Source: Bisbaumannia pacifica (GTDB lineage Bacteria > Pseudomonadota > Gammaproteobacteria > Pseudomonadales > Halomonadaceae). Taken from it: a stretch of DNA of 64,000 nucleotides. Below the pieces are notes generated by a model. It had not been told where the DNA came from. It worked only from the letters and a program-made list of their open reading frames with translations, and searched no databases. Shown here piece after piece: positions 44,203 to 54,135 of this stretch. How positions within the stretch are numbered: the first letter of the stretch is position 1; every line of letters starts with the position of its first letter. Made by a program: the position numbers and the translations under genes. The stretch is taken from the NCBI RefSeq assembly GCF_007989625.1, contig NZ_BJUK01000011.1, forward strand, positions 1-64,000. The letters run 5' to 3'.

Positions 44203-45587
44203 GAGGTGGCCTCCCGGTGCGCCAGGACCCAGCGCCGGAAGGCCTCGCCACGGACCTGGTAGTTGGCGAATTGATCGAGGCTGGCGCAGGCCGGCGAAAG
44301 CAACACGCAGTCTCCCGGCGCGGCGATGGCCGCCGCCCGCGCCAGGGCGTCCTCCAGGCCCGCCACCCGGGTCACCGGAAGATGCGCGGAGAGCGCCGCC
44401 TCGAGGCGCGCGGCATCGGCGCCGAAGAGGATCGCCTCGCGGCCATGCCGCGCCAGGGGGGCGGCCAGGGGAGCGAAGTCGGCGCCCTTGCCGACGCCGC
44501 CGGCGAGCAGGATCAGGCGCCCGCTCAGCGTCGGGCCGAGCCCGGCGATGGCGGCCAGGGTCGCCCCCACATTGGTGCCCTTGGAGTCGTTGATCCAGGC
44601 CACCCCGCCCCACTCCGCCACCAGCTCGCCGCGATGGGGCAGGCCGCGGAAGGCGCGCAGGGCGGTCAGCATGGCATCCATGGGCAGGCCCAAGCGGCTG
44701 CCCATGGCCAGGGCCGCCAGGGCATTGGCCTGGTTATGGCGGCCGCGCAGGCCCAGCTCGGCGCAGGGCAGCAGGGGCTCGGCGCCATGCATCAGCCAGT
44801 CGCCCGCGCCGCGGCCAGTGTCGTGACGGGCGATGCCCCAGTCGTCGCCCTCGGGAACCCCGGTGGTAAAGCGCGACAGGTGCGGCGGCGGCGTCTCGGG
44901 CCAGGTGGCGAGGTCCTCGGCATTGATCACCGCATGGGCGGCGCCGCGGAAGATGCGCTGCTTGGCGGCGCGATAGCCGACCAGGTCGCCGTGGCGATCC
45001 AGGTGATCCTCGCAGAGATTGAGGAAGGCCGCCGTCTCGGCGCCGAGCCACGGCGTGGTCTCGAGCTGGAAGCTGGAGAGCTCCAGCACGAAGAGCTCGG
45101 CGTCGGGCCGGTCGTGGAGCAGGTCCAGGGCCGGGGTGCCCAGGTTACCGCCCACCGCCACCCGGCGCCCGGCGGCGCGGGCCATCTCGCCCAGCAGGGT
45201 GGTCACGGTGGACTTGGCATTGGAGCCGGTGATGGCGGCGATGGGCGCCCGGGCCTCGGCCACGAAGAGGGCGATCTCCCCCACCAGGCAGGGCTCGCCG
45301 GTGACCGGGTCGCGGCGTTCGGCGAGCCCCTCCAGGCCCGGGGTGGCGGGATCGATCCCGGGACTCAGCACCCCCCGGGCCACCCGGGAGAGGTCCAGGT
45401 CGGTGAGCGGCCCGCAATGCACCGGCACCCCCGGATGGGCGGCGCGAAAGTCGTCCAGCCCCGGCGGTGCGGCGCGGGTATCGGCCATCATGAAGGGCAC
45501 GCCGCGGCGGCTCAGATGGCGGGCGATGGCGCGGCCGGAGATGCCCAGCCCCACCACCAGCGTGGTTCCCGGCGCCACTTCGATCAT
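44199..45587 (-). CDS. murD: UDP-N-acetylmuramoylalanine--D-glutamate ligase
   Basis: 462 residues. Adds D-Glu to UDP-MurNAc-L-Ala. The N-terminal Rossmann motif VVGLGISGRAIARHLSRRG is followed by the Mur ligase P-loop ITGSNAKSTVTTLLGEM near residue 115. The usual NGK is NAK here, a substitution I also recall from pseudomonads, so it need not harm activity. GGNLGTPALDLL and WINDSKGTNVGATLAAIAGL follow. Overlaps ftsW by four bases. Confidence 0.96.
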   Translation of the reverse strand: MIEVAPGTTLVVGLGISGRAIARHLSRRGVPFMMADTRAAPPGLDDFRAAHPGVPVHCGPLTDLDLSRVARGVLSPGIDPATPGLEGLAERRDPVTGEPCLVGEIALFVAEARAPIAAITGSNAKSTVTTLLGEMARAAGRRVAVGGNLGTPALDLLHDRPDAELFVLELSSFQLETTPWLGAETAAFLNLCEDHLDRHGDLVGYRAAKQRIFRGAAHAVINAEDLATWPETPPPHLSRFTTGVPEGDDWGIARHDTGRGAGDWLMHGAEPLLPCAELGLRGRHNQANALAALAMGSRLGLPMDAMLTALRAFRGLPHRGELVAEWGGVAWINDSKGTNVGATLAAIAGLGPTLSGRLILLAGGVGKGADFAPLAAPLARHGREAILFGADAARLEAALSAHLPVTRVAGLEDALARAAAIAAPGDCVLLSPACASLDQFANYQVRGEAFRRWVLAHREATS

Positions 45588-45618
45588 GCACGACTCCTCG
45601 GCATCTCGCGCTCTGCTG

Positions 45619-46701
45619 TTATCGAATCTTCAGGGTCGCCAGGCCCAGCAGCACCAGCACCACGGTGATGATCCAGAAGCGCACGATGACCCGCGGCTCC
45701 GGCCAGCCCTTGAGCTCGAAGTGGTGATGCAGGGGCGCCATGCGGAAGATGCGCCGCCCGGTGAGCTTGTAGGACCCCACCTGGAGGATCACCGAGACGG
45801 TCTCCATGACGAAAACGCCACCCATGATAAAGAGCACGATCTCCTGGCGCACGATCACCGCCACCACGCCCAGGGCCGCGCCCAGGGCCAGGGCCCCGAC
45901 GTCGCCCATGAAGACCTGGGCCGGGTAGGTGTTGAACCACAGGAAACCGAGGCCGGCGCCGGCGATGGTGGCACAGAAGACCGCCAGCTCCCCGGAACCG
46001 GGAATCATCGGAATCTGCAGGTACTCGGCGAACACCGTGTTACCGCTGGCGTAGGCGAACACCGCCAGGCCCATGGCCACCATCACGGTAGGCATGATCG
46101 CCAGGCCGTCGAGGCCATCGGTGAGGTTGACCGCGTTGGAGCTGCCGACGATCACCAGGTAGGTGAGGACGACATAGAAGAGCCCCAGGGACAGCACCAC
46201 GTCCTTGAACAGCGGCACGATCAGGCTGGTCTCGACGGGGCTGGCGGCGGTGACATAGAGCACCACGGCGGCGGTCAGGCCGATCAGCGACTGCCAGAAG
46301 TACTTCCAGCGCGCCGGCAGGCCGCGGGGGTTCTTCTCCACCACCTTGCGGTAGTCGTCGACCCAGCCGATCGCGCCGAAGCCCAGGGTCACCGCCAGCA
46401 CGATCCACACATAGTGGTTGCCGAGATCGGCCCACAGCAGGGTGCTGATGGCGATGGCCATCAGGATCATGGCCCCGCCCATGGTGGGGGTGCCGGCCTT
46501 CGAGAGGTGGGACTGGGGGCCGTCGTCGCGCACCGCCTGCCCGATCTGGCGCTCCACCAGGCGGCGGATCATCCAGGGTCCCAGCCACAGGCACAGCAGC
46601 AGCGCCGTCAGGGTCCCCAGGATCATCCGCAGGGTCAGATAGTTGAAGACATTGAAGGCGCTGAACAGCGGCGCCAGAAGATCAGCCAGATATAGCAGCA
46701 T
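45619..46701 (-). CDS. mraY: Phospho-N-acetylmuramoyl-pentapeptide transferase
   Basis: 360 residues, ten-helix inner-membrane enzyme that makes lipid I from UDP-MurNAc-pentapeptide and undecaprenyl phosphate. Catalytic and metal residues are in the DD motif [16 protein letters not shown] near residue 115, [16 protein letters not shown] near residue 190, [14 protein letters not shown] and the histidine-rich [14 protein letters not shown] loop. The length equals E. coli MraY. Five bases from murF. Confidence 0.98.
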   Translation of the reverse strand: MLLYLADLLAPLFSAFNVFNYLTLRMILGTLTALLLCLWLGPWMIRRLVERQIGQAVRDDGPQSHLSKAGTPTMGGAMILMAIAISTLLWADLGNHYVWIVLAVTLGFGAIGWVDDYRKVVEKNPRGLPARWKYFWQSLIGLTAAVVLYVTAASPVETSLIVPLFKDVVLSLGLFYVVLTYLVIVGSSNAVNLTDGLDGLAIMPTVMVAMGLAVFAYASGNTVFAEYLQIPMIPGSGELAVFCATIAGAGLGFLWFNTYPAQVFMGDVGALALGAALGVVAVIVRQEIVLFIMGGVFVMETVSVILQVGSYKLTGRRIFRMAPLHHHFELKGWPEPRVIVRFWIITVVLVLLGLATLKIR

Positions 46702-46706
46702 GTGTC

Positions 46707-48098
46707 CTATTCACCTTGATGCCTCGCCGTGAGCGCCTTGACCAGGCGCTCCATGCCGGCACTGCGCGATCCCTTCACCAGCACGCTGGCTCCCGGCGGC
46801 AGATGGGTTTGGGCATGGCGCGCCAGCGCCTGCCAGTCGTCGAAATGCTCGCCCCCGGTACCGAAGGCCTCGGCCGCCGGACGCGCCGCCTCGCCCAGGG
46901 TCAGCAGGCGCTGGATGCCCAGGGCCCGGGCGTGGCGCCCGACCCGGGCATGCAGCGCGGCCGAGGCCTCGCCCAGCTCGCCCATGGCCCCCAGCAGGCA
47001 CCAGTGCGGGCCGGGCAGCTCGGCGAGCAGCCCCAGCGCCGCCTCCACCGCCCCGGGATTGGCGTTGTAGCTGTCATCGAGCAGCCGACTGCCGCGGATC
47101 CCCGCCAGCGGCGTCAGGCGCCCCGCCAGGGGTTGGGCCGCCGTCAGACGCGCCAGCAGCGTCGCCTCGTCGAGCCCCAGGGCCAGGGCCGCCGCCGCCG
47201 CGGCCAGGGCATTGGCCACGTTATGGCGGCCCAGCAGGGCCAGTTGCACCCGCCCCAGCTCGCGGCCGTCGTGGACCAGCGTGAAAGCATAGCGCCCGAG
47301 GGCATCGCAGACCAGGGCCCGTGCCTGCAGGCGGGCCGGCGACTCGCCCTCCCCCACCACGGCGAAGTCGAGGACCTCTCGGGGTCGGGCCAGGGCCCGC
47401 CACACCGGAAAGAAGCGGTCGTCGCGGTTGAGCACCGCCACCCCGTCGGCGGGCAGGGCGGCGAGGATCTCGCCCTTGGCCTGGGCGATCTGGCCGAGGC
47501 CGCCGAACTCCCCCACGTGGGCGCCGGTGACGTTGGTGATCACTGCCACCCGGGGCGCGGCCAGGGCCGCGGTCCAGGCGATCTCGCCGAGGTGATTGGC
47601 GCCCAGCTCGACCACCGCTCGGCGGTGCGCCGGGGTCAGCTCGAGCAGGGTCAGGGGGGCGCCGAAGTCGTTGTTGAGGTTACCCCGGGTGGCCAGGGTG
47701 TCGGACCCCAGCAGGGTCGCCAGCAGCTCCTTGACGCTGGTCTTGCCGCTGTTGCCGGTGATCGCCACCAGGGGCCCACCCCAGGTCTGGCGCCGGGCCT
47801 GGCCGAGCAGTCCCAGGGCCAGGCGAGTATCGGCCACAGCCAACTGTGGCAGGGGATCGTCCACGTCCCGGGAAACCACCGCCGCCACGGCCCCGGCCTC
47901 GCGCACCTGGACCAGGAAGTCGTGGGCGTCGAAACGCTCGCCGACCAGGGCCACGAAGAGGTCCCCCGGGGCCAGGCGACGGCTGTCGGTGACGATGCGC
48001 GCCACCGGGGTGTCGGGGGCCGCCACGCCTTCGACACCCAGCGCCTGCGCCACCTCGCCCAGGGTCGCCAGGCCGCAGTCCGGAAGTACGTCGCTCAT
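46707..48098 (-). CDS. murF: UDP-N-acetylmuramoyl-tripeptide--D-alanyl-D-alanine ligase
   Basis: 463 residues. Attaches D-Ala-D-Ala to the tripeptide precursor. The P-loop [20 protein letters not shown] lies near residue 112, with [14 protein letters not shown] and [21 protein letters not shown] following, and the C-domain [24 protein letters not shown]. It overlaps murE by four bases (ATGA). Confidence 0.97.
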   Translation of the reverse strand: MSDVLPDCGLATLGEVAQALGVEGVAAPDTPVARIVTDSRRLAPGDLFVALVGERFDAHDFLVQVREAGAVAAVVSRDVDDPLPQLAVADTRLALGLLGQARRQTWGGPLVAITGNSGKTSVKELLATLLGSDTLATRGNLNNDFGAPLTLLELTPAHRRAVVELGANHLGEIAWTAALAAPRVAVITNVTGAHVGEFGGLGQIAQAKGEILAALPADGVAVLNRDDRFFPVWRALARPREVLDFAVVGEGESPARLQARALVCDALGRYAFTLVHDGRELGRVQLALLGRHNVANALAAAAAALALGLDEATLLARLTAAQPLAGRLTPLAGIRGSRLLDDSYNANPGAVEAALGLLAELPGPHWCLLGAMGELGEASAALHARVGRHARALGIQRLLTLGEAARPAAEAFGTGGEHFDDWQALARHAQTHLPPGASVLVKGSRSAGMERLVKALTARHQGE

Positions 48099-49594
48099 GG
48101 GCGTGCCTCCAGGGCCGCCTCGGCGACCTCGCGATCGCAGAAGGGATGACGGACGCCGGCGATCTCCTGATAGGTCTCGTGACCCTTGCCGGCCAGCAAA
48201 ATCACGTCTTCGGGGGCGGCCTGGGCGATCACCCAGGCGATGGCCTGGGCGCGCCCGGCCAGCTCATGAACGCGCTCGGCGGGGAAGTCGTCGAGGCCTT
48301 GGCGGATCGCGGCGCGGATCGCCGCCGGCGCCTCGCCGCGGGGGTTATCGTCGGTGATCACCAGCCGATCGGCCCGGGCCGCGGCGGCGGCGCCCATCAG
48401 GGCGCGCTTGCCGGGGTCGCGATCGCCGCCGCAGCCGAACAGGCACCACAGGCGGCCCTGATCGCCCAGGTGGTCGCCCAGGGCCTGCAGGGCATTGTCC
48501 AGGGCGTCCGGGGTATGGGCATAATCCACCACCACCCCGGGGCGGCCCGGGCGGCGCAGCAGTTGCATGCGCCCGGGCACCGGCGCCAGCTGGCCGGCCG
48601 CTTCGCTCAGGGCGCTCAGCGGCTCACCCAGGCCGTAGAGCAGCGCCATGGCCTGCAGGACGTTATCGAGATTGAAGCGCCCCATCAGCGGCAGCTCCAG
48701 GGCGAACTCCCCCTCGGGGCCCGCCACCAGGGCGCGCTGTCCCCGGGGATGGGGCTGCCAGTCGAGCACCCGCAGGGTGGTGGCCTCGTCGCGCCCGGTG
48801 GCCAGCACCCGCACCGCGCCCTGCTTGGGCACCCCGGCCAGCATCAGCCGCGCCAGGGGGTCGTCGGCGTTGACCACCGCCAACGCCAGCTCGGGGCGCC
48901 GGAACAGCCGTGCCTTGGCGGCCGCGTAGGCGGCCATGCTGCCGTGGTAGTCGAGGTGATCGCGGCTCAGGTTGGTAAAGGCCGCGGCCGTCACCCGGGT
49001 GTCCTGGAGACGGTCCTGCGCCAGGGCATGGGAGGAGACCTCCATCGCCACGCGCTGCGCCCCCGCCGCGACCAGCTCGCCGAGCTGCGCCTGCAGGGCC
49101 AGGGGCCCGGGAGTGGTCTGGCCGGCGTCGTGCAGGGCCCCGGGGCGGCCGTAGCCGAGGGTGCCGATCATCCCGCAGGGGGTACCCAGCGCCTCGCTGA
49201 GCAGGGCCACATAGTGGGTCACCGAGCTCTTGCCGTTGGTGCCGGTGACGCCGATCAGGGGCAGCTCGGCGGGGACCCCGAACAGCACCCGTCCCAGCTC
49301 GCCCTGCCGCGCCTTGAGGCCCGGCAGCGACACCACCCGGGGATCCTCGGGGGGCGTCATATCGGCGCCGGCCTCGGGCTGATGGCAGAGCACCAGGGCG
49401 GCTCCGGCGGCCAGCGCCGCCGGGATATGCTCGCGGCCGTCGCGCTGCACCCCGGGCAGGGCGACGAAGACATCGCCCGCGGTCAGGGCCCGGCTATCCA
49501 GGACCAGGCGGCAGGGCCCGGGGGCCAGGCTCAGGGGGCACTCGGGCCAGAGGCGCGCCAGGCACGCCGTCAGGTGCTGACTCTCCACCTGCAT
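48095..49594 (-). CDS. murE: UDP-N-acetylmuramoyl-tripeptide synthetase (meso-DAP adding)
   Basis: 499 residues. The P-loop is GVTGTNGKSSVTHYVALLSEAL near residue 118. The substrate motif LVITDDNPRGEAP contains DNPR, which marks meso-diaminopimelate rather than lysine specificity, as expected in a Gram-negative. MEVSSHALAQDRL and FTNLSRDHLDYHG are the other Mur-ligase blocks. ATG 49594 has an AGGAGAG site; the ten-codon extension to 49624 overlaps the ftsI stop and is less likely. Confidence 0.97.
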   Translation of the reverse strand: MQVESQHLTACLARLWPECPLSLAPGPCRLVLDSRALTAGDVFVALPGVQRDGREHIPAALAAGAALVLCHQPEAGADMTPPEDPRVVSLPGLKARQGELGRVLFGVPAELPLIGVTGTNGKSSVTHYVALLSEALGTPCGMIGTLGYGRPGALHDAGQTTPGPLALQAQLGELVAAGAQRVAMEVSSHALAQDRLQDTRVTAAAFTNLSRDHLDYHGSMAAYAAAKARLFRRPELALAVVNADDPLARLMLAGVPKQGAVRVLATGRDEATTLRVLDWQPHPRGQRALVAGPEGEFALELPLMGRFNLDNVLQAMALLYGLGEPLSALSEAAGQLAPVPGRMQLLRRPGRPGVVVDYAHTPDALDNALQALGDHLGDQGRLWCLFGCGGDRDPGKRALMGAAAAARADRLVITDDNPRGEAPAAIRAAIRQGLDDFPAERVHELAGRAQAIAWVIAQAAPEDVILLAGKGHETYQEIAGVRHPFCDREVAEAALEARP

Positions 49595-49620
49595 AGTCTC
49601 TCCTCGTCGTGGTGCGGGGC

Positions 49621-51327
49621 TCATGGCTCGGCGTCCGGGGGCACGTCCAGCAGCCGCAGGGCGTTGCCGGTCACCCGGGAGAAGACCGGCGCGGCCACCG
49701 CGCCGCCATAGAAGTCACCGGCGCTGGGCTGATCGATCATCACCACGGTGACGATGCGCGGATCGGAGATCGGCGCCACCCCGGCGAAGACGCTGCGGTA
49801 GGCGTTCTCCCGATAGCCGTCGGCGCCGGTCTTGCGCACCGTGCCGGTCTTGCCGCCGACGCGATAGCCCTCCACCTGGGCGCGACGCCCGCCGGAATAG
49901 GCGCCCACCGACGACTCCAGCAGCTCCAGCAGGGTATCGGCGACCTCGGGGTCGATGGCCGGCTCGCCGACGGGGGGCTCATCCAGGCGCAGCAGCGAAG
50001 GCGGCAGACGCACGCCGTCGTTGGCGATGGCGGTATAGGCGCTGGCCAGCTGCAGAGCGGAGGTCGAGAGGCCATAGCCATAGGCCAGCGCCGCCCGCTC
50101 GCTGCGCGACCAGCGCACCGGCGCCGGCAGGCGTCCGGTGGCCTCGCCGGGGAAGCCGGTCTCGGGGCTCTGCCCGAGCCCCAGGCGGCGATACTGGTCG
50201 GCGATGGCGTCGGGCTCGAGCTCCAGGGCCAGCCGCGACATGCCGATATTGGAGGACTTCTCGAGGATACCGGAGAGGTCCAGCTCGCCGTAGTTACGGA
50301 TATCGCGGATGGTGAAGCGGTCGATGCGCATCCAGCCGGGGGAGGTATCCACCACGGTATCCCGGGTCACCTCGCCGCTGGAGAGTATCGCCGCCATGGC
50401 CAGGGGCTTCATCACCGAGCCCGGCTCGAAGACATCGACGATGGCCTGGTTGCGCAGCCCCCGGGGGTCGAGGCCGGCGCGATTGTTGGGGTTATAGGAG
50501 GGCTGATTGGCCATCGCCAGCACCTCGCCGGTGCGGGCGTCGAGCATCACCAGCACGCCCCCTTGCGCCTCGTGCTCGGTCACCGCCGCCTTGAGTTCGC
50601 GGTAGGCCATGTACTGCAGGCGCTGATCGATCGACAGCGCCAGGGTGCCGCCGGGGCGCTGCTCGCGCAGCAACGCCAGGTCGCGCACCAGGCGCCCGCG
50701 GCGATCCTTGAGCACACGACGCTGCCCCGGAGTGCCGGTCAGGTAGCCGTTGAAGGCCAGTTCCACCCCTTCCTGCCCCTGGTCATCGACATCGGTGACG
50801 CCGACCAATTGCGCGGCCACCTCGCCGGCGGGATAGTAGCGTTTGTATTCGTCGCGGCCATAGACCCCGGGCACCTCCAGGTCGAGGATGCGCTGGGCCT
50901 CGGCCGGGGTCACCTGACGGCGCAGGTACATGAACTCACGACTGGCGTAGCGCTCGAGGCGCTCGTCCAGGGCATCGGGCTCCCAGCCCAGGGCGCGGGC
51001 CAGGCCGAGGCGCTGGATGGGGTCCTCGGGCAGCTCCTGGGGGTTGGCCCAGAGGCTGACCACCGGGGTCGAGATGGCCAGGGGCTCACCGTGCCGGTCG
51101 GTGATCATGCCGCGGTGGGCGGGAATGGGCTCCACCCGCAGGGTGCGGGCATCGCCCTGATTCTGCAGGAAGTGGCGGTCGATGACCTGGAGGTAGACCA
51201 CGCGACCGGCCAGCAGCGCCATGGCCAGCAACACCAGCCCCAGCACCAGCAGGAAGCGCCCGCCGTCCAGGGGCTGGGACTGGGCGCGACGGCGCCGGCT
51301 GGCGGCATCCTGGGCGGCACCACTCAT
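49621..51327 (-). CDS. ftsI: Septal peptidoglycan transpeptidase FtsI (PBP3)
   Basis: 568 residues. A short cytoplasmic N-terminus, one membrane helix (FLLVLGLVLLAMALLAGRVVYL), a pedestal domain starting DRHGEPLAISTPVVSLWANP, then the class B PBP transpeptidase domain. The catalytic motifs are EPGSVMKPLAMAA (SxxK), EKSSNIGMSRL (SxN) and VGGKTGTVRK (KTG). It acts with FtsW at the septum. It overlaps ftsL by four bases. Confidence 0.97.
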   Translation of the reverse strand: MSGAAQDAASRRRRAQSQPLDGGRFLLVLGLVLLAMALLAGRVVYLQVIDRHFLQNQGDARTLRVEPIPAHRGMITDRHGEPLAISTPVVSLWANPQELPEDPIQRLGLARALGWEPDALDERLERYASREFMYLRRQVTPAEAQRILDLEVPGVYGRDEYKRYYPAGEVAAQLVGVTDVDDQGQEGVELAFNGYLTGTPGQRRVLKDRRGRLVRDLALLREQRPGGTLALSIDQRLQYMAYRELKAAVTEHEAQGGVLVMLDARTGEVLAMANQPSYNPNNRAGLDPRGLRNQAIVDVFEPGSVMKPLAMAAILSSGEVTRDTVVDTSPGWMRIDRFTIRDIRNYGELDLSGILEKSSNIGMSRLALELEPDAIADQYRRLGLGQSPETGFPGEATGRLPAPVRWSRSERAALAYGYGLSTSALQLASAYTAIANDGVRLPPSLLRLDEPPVGEPAIDPEVADTLLELLESSVGAYSGGRRAQVEGYRVGGKTGTVRKTGADGYRENAYRSVFAGVAPISDPRIVTVVMIDQPSAGDFYGGAVAAPVFSRVTGNALRLLDVPPDAEP

Positions 51328-51638
51328 GGTCGGATCACCTCCGCTTCATGAACGTCCGGCAGGCGCATCTCCAGGCGCTCCACCGCCAGGCGTTCGATCC
51401 GCGCCGGCGACGACCAGGCGCTCTCCTCCAGCAGCAGCTGGCCCCATTCGGTCTGCAGCTGGTTATGCTCGCGCTCCAGGCGCTGCAGGCGGGCGTACTG
51501 CTCGCGGGTCAGGTGACTGGAGGCGATCACCGCCACGGCGCTAATCAGGGTGATCGCCATCAGAGCGGCCACCAACAGCAGGCCGGCACCGAGTTTCAGG
51601 CGCTTAAAGCGAGCCAGCGAGATTCGTCCCTGAAGCAT
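51324..51638 (-). CDS. ftsL: Cell division protein FtsL
   Basis: 104 residues, bitopic divisome protein. A basic N-terminus, one membrane helix (LGAGLLLVAALMAITLISAVAVIAS) and a periplasmic coiled coil (REQYARLQRLEREHNQLQTEWGQLLLEES) that pairs with FtsB. Sequence conservation is low in this family, so position between rsmH and ftsI is strong supporting evidence. Confidence 0.93.
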   Translation of the reverse strand: MLQGRISLARFKRLKLGAGLLLVAALMAITLISAVAVIASSHLTREQYARLQRLEREHNQLQTEWGQLLLEESAWSSPARIERLAVERLEMRLPDVHEAEVIRP

Positions 51639-51644
51639 GCCGCC

Positions 51645-52595
51645 CTACCTCAGCTTGCGCGCCACCCGCATCACCGCACTGCGGGCCCGGGGGTTCTCGG
51701 CCACCTCGGCGTCGCCGGGGCGCCGGGCCTTGCCCAGGGCCTCGAGGCGACGATTGAGCTGGTCCTCGCGCAGGGGGATGCCCCGCGGCAGGTGCGTATC
51801 GCCGCGGGCCTGGTCGCGGATAAAGCGCTTGACCCGGCGATCCTCCAGGGAGTGGAAGCTGATCACCACCAGGTGCCCGCCCGGCGCCAGGGCCTCCAGG
51901 GCCGCCTCAAGGGCCGCGTCGAGCTGCTCCAACTCGCCATTGACCTGGATACGCAGGGCCTGGAAGGCCCGGGTGGCGGGATGCTTGCCCTTCTCCCAGG
52001 CGGGATGGGCGGTCTTGATCACCTCGGCCAGGTCTTGGGTACGCGTGAAGGGCCGTTCGCCGCGACGGGCGACGATGGCCCGAGCCAGACGGCGGGCGTA
52101 GCGCTCCTCGCCATGGCTCTTGAAGACGCGGGCGATCTCGTCTTCCTTGACCCGCGCCAGCCACTCGGCGGCGCTTTCTCCCTGGGTCGGATCCATGCGC
52201 ATGTCCAGGGGGCCGTCGCGAAGGAAGCTGAAGCCGCGCTCGGGATCATCCAGCTGCGGCGAGGAGACGCCGATATCGAGCAGGATGCCGGCGAGGCGAC
52301 CGTGCAGGCCGTGGGCCTCGGCGAACTCGCCCAGGCGGGAGAACTCACCCGGCTGCATGGTGAAGCGAGGGTCCTCGATGCGCCCCGCCTCGGCGATCGC
52401 CTGGGGATCGCGATCCACGCCCAGCAGGCGCCCTTCCGGCGCCAGGCGCGCGAGGATCGCCCGCGAATGCCCGCCACGCCCGAAGGTTCCGTCCAGATAG
52501 GCCCCCCGCGGGTCGTGGACCAGGGCCTCGACGGCGCCGTCGAGCAGGACGCTGGCGTGCTGAAAGGAGGGCGCGTGGGTCTCGGTTGAGGACAT
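51645..52595 (-). CDS. rsmH: 16S rRNA m4C1402 N4-methyltransferase
   Basis: 316 residues (MraW). The SAM motif [19 protein letters not shown] lies near residue 35, with [32 protein letters not shown] and [12 protein letters not shown] following. It methylates the exocyclic N4 of C1402 in the ribosomal decoding centre; rsmI in this window adds the ribose methyl group to the same base. First gene of the cluster here: no mraZ precedes it; rnpB lies upstream on the same strand. Confidence 0.97.
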   Translation of the reverse strand: MSSTETHAPSFQHASVLLDGAVEALVHDPRGAYLDGTFGRGGHSRAILARLAPEGRLLGVDRDPQAIAEAGRIEDPRFTMQPGEFSRLGEFAEAHGLHGRLAGILLDIGVSSPQLDDPERGFSFLRDGPLDMRMDPTQGESAAEWLARVKEDEIARVFKSHGEERYARRLARAIVARRGERPFTRTQDLAEVIKTAHPAWEKGKHPATRAFQALRIQVNGELEQLDAALEAALEALAPGGHLVVISFHSLEDRRVKRFIRDQARGDTHLPRGIPLREDQLNRRLEALGKARRPGDAEVAENPRARSAVMRVARKLR

Positions 52596-52650
52596 GGAAT
52601 TCCGCTATGGTGCCGAGCCACGGCGAACCGCGGCGGGGGAAGAAATGGGA

Positions 52651-53003
<353 letters not shown>

Positions 53004-53012
53004 AAGCGGGCA

Positions 53013-53041
53013 AGGATACCAGCGCGCCGCCGCCCCCACAA
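53013..53041 (-). promoter_or_regulatory. rnpB promoter
   Basis: Minus strand TTGTGG (53041-53036), 17-base spacer, TATCCT (53018-53013), about nine bases before the P1 5' end. The -35 element directly abuts the rsmI 3'-end duplication. Confidence 0.7.
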
Positions 53042-53246
53042 CCGGCCCCGCGCCGGGGCGGTGGCGCGGCAGTAAGTTATCACTTCGCCGCGCGATTTCG
53101 GCTACGCCTGGGCCCGAGGGCGCAACGGCCACCCGCCCCGGGGCGGCCACCGCCACCCTCTGCTTGATGCCCACCCGGCCCCGCGTCGGGGTGGCGACAC
53201 GGCAGTAAGCCATCATTTCGCCGCGCGCTTTCGACTACGCCTGGGC
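53042..53246 (-). repeat. Degenerate tandem duplication of the rsmI 3' end
   Basis: Positions 53042-53113 match 53175-53246 at a spacing of 133 bp, including the last rsmI codons, the sequence after its stop and a CCCCG-CGn-CGGGG hairpin. Positions 53138-53175 also match rsmI codons at 53300-53337 (CTCTGCTTGAnGCCCACC and GGGCGGCCACCGCC). The distal copy is therefore an rsmI tail with a ~29-bp internal deletion. Its translation still shows VGIKQRVAVAA against VGVKQSAAVAA in RsmI. Confidence 0.8.
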
Positions 53247-54089
53247 GTCCTTGAGCGCCTGGGCCTGGGCATACCACTGCTTCTTGGCGCCCCCCAGCAC
53301 CCGGGCGGCCACCGCCGCGCTCTGCTTGACGCCCACCCCCTCGGCCAGCAGCGCCGCCAGCAGCGCCTCCCCCTCGAGCGTCACCGCCTCGCCCTCCCGG
53401 GGCGGCGCCCCGGCCACCATCACCACGAACTCGCCGCGGGCCTGGTCCGGGTCCGCCGCCAGGGTCTCGAGCAGCGTCGCGGCCGAACCTTCGAGGAAGG
53501 TCTCGAAGGTCTTGGTCAGCTCCCGGGCCAGCACCAGATGGCGCTCGCCGAAACAGCTGGCGATATCCGCCAGGGTATCGCGGATACGGTGGGGCGACTC
53601 ATAGAAGACCAGGGTCTCGTCGCGCGCCACCAGGGAGTCGAGACGCGCCCGCCGGGCACCGCCCTTGGCCGGCAGGAAGCCGCGGAACAGGAAACGGTCG
53701 GTGGGCAACCCCGCCGCGGAGAGCGCCGCCACCAGGGCGCAGGGACCCGGCACCGGCACCACCCGATGCCCCAGGCGCCGCAATTCGCGCACCAGCACGA
53801 AGCCGGGATCGCAGATCAGGGGGGTGCCGGCATCGCTGATCAGGGCCACGTCCTCGCCGGCCGTCAGGTGGGCGGCGATACGCGTGACCCGGCTCGCCTC
53901 GTTATGCTCGTGCAGCGACAGCAGGGGCCGCTCGATGCCCAGGTGGCGCAACAGGCGCCCGCTATGACGGGTATCCTCGGCGGCCACCAGGGCCGCCTCG
54001 GCGAGCACCCGGGCGGCCCGCGGCGAGAGGTCCTCGAGGTTACCAATCGGCGTGGCGACCACGTACAATGCGCCATAAGCTGAATCCAT
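53235..54089 (-). CDS. rsmI: 16S rRNA 2'-O-ribose C1402 methyltransferase
   Basis: 284 residues (E. coli 286), tetrapyrrole-methylase fold. LYVVATPIGNLEDLSPRAARVL opens the protein, with ISDAGTPLICDPGFVLV, VPGPCALVAALSAAGLPTDRFLFRGFLP and LVFYESPHRIRDTLADI following, all hallmark blocks. It methylates the 2'-OH of C1402, complementing RsmH. It diverges from lpoA (46-base gap), as in many gammaproteobacteria. Its 3' end is partly duplicated downstream. Confidence 0.97.
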   Translation of the reverse strand: MDSAYGALYVVATPIGNLEDLSPRAARVLAEAALVAAEDTRHSGRLLRHLGIERPLLSLHEHNEASRVTRIAAHLTAGEDVALISDAGTPLICDPGFVLVRELRRLGHRVVPVPGPCALVAALSAAGLPTDRFLFRGFLPAKGGARRARLDSLVARDETLVFYESPHRIRDTLADIASCFGERHLVLARELTKTFETFLEGSAATLLETLAADPDQARGEFVVMVAGAPPREGEAVTLEGEALLAALLAEGVGVKQSAAVAARVLGGAKKQWYAQAQALKDAQA

Positions 54090-54135
54090 GGTTCGGCTTC
54101 CATTAGTTCAATGATCGGACAAGGAAAAGGGTTCT

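Noticed and set aside
49609-51351. 580-codon plus-strand open frame
   Set aside because: Antisense to ftsI, which carries all three PBP motifs; no ribosome-binding site or recognisable domain.
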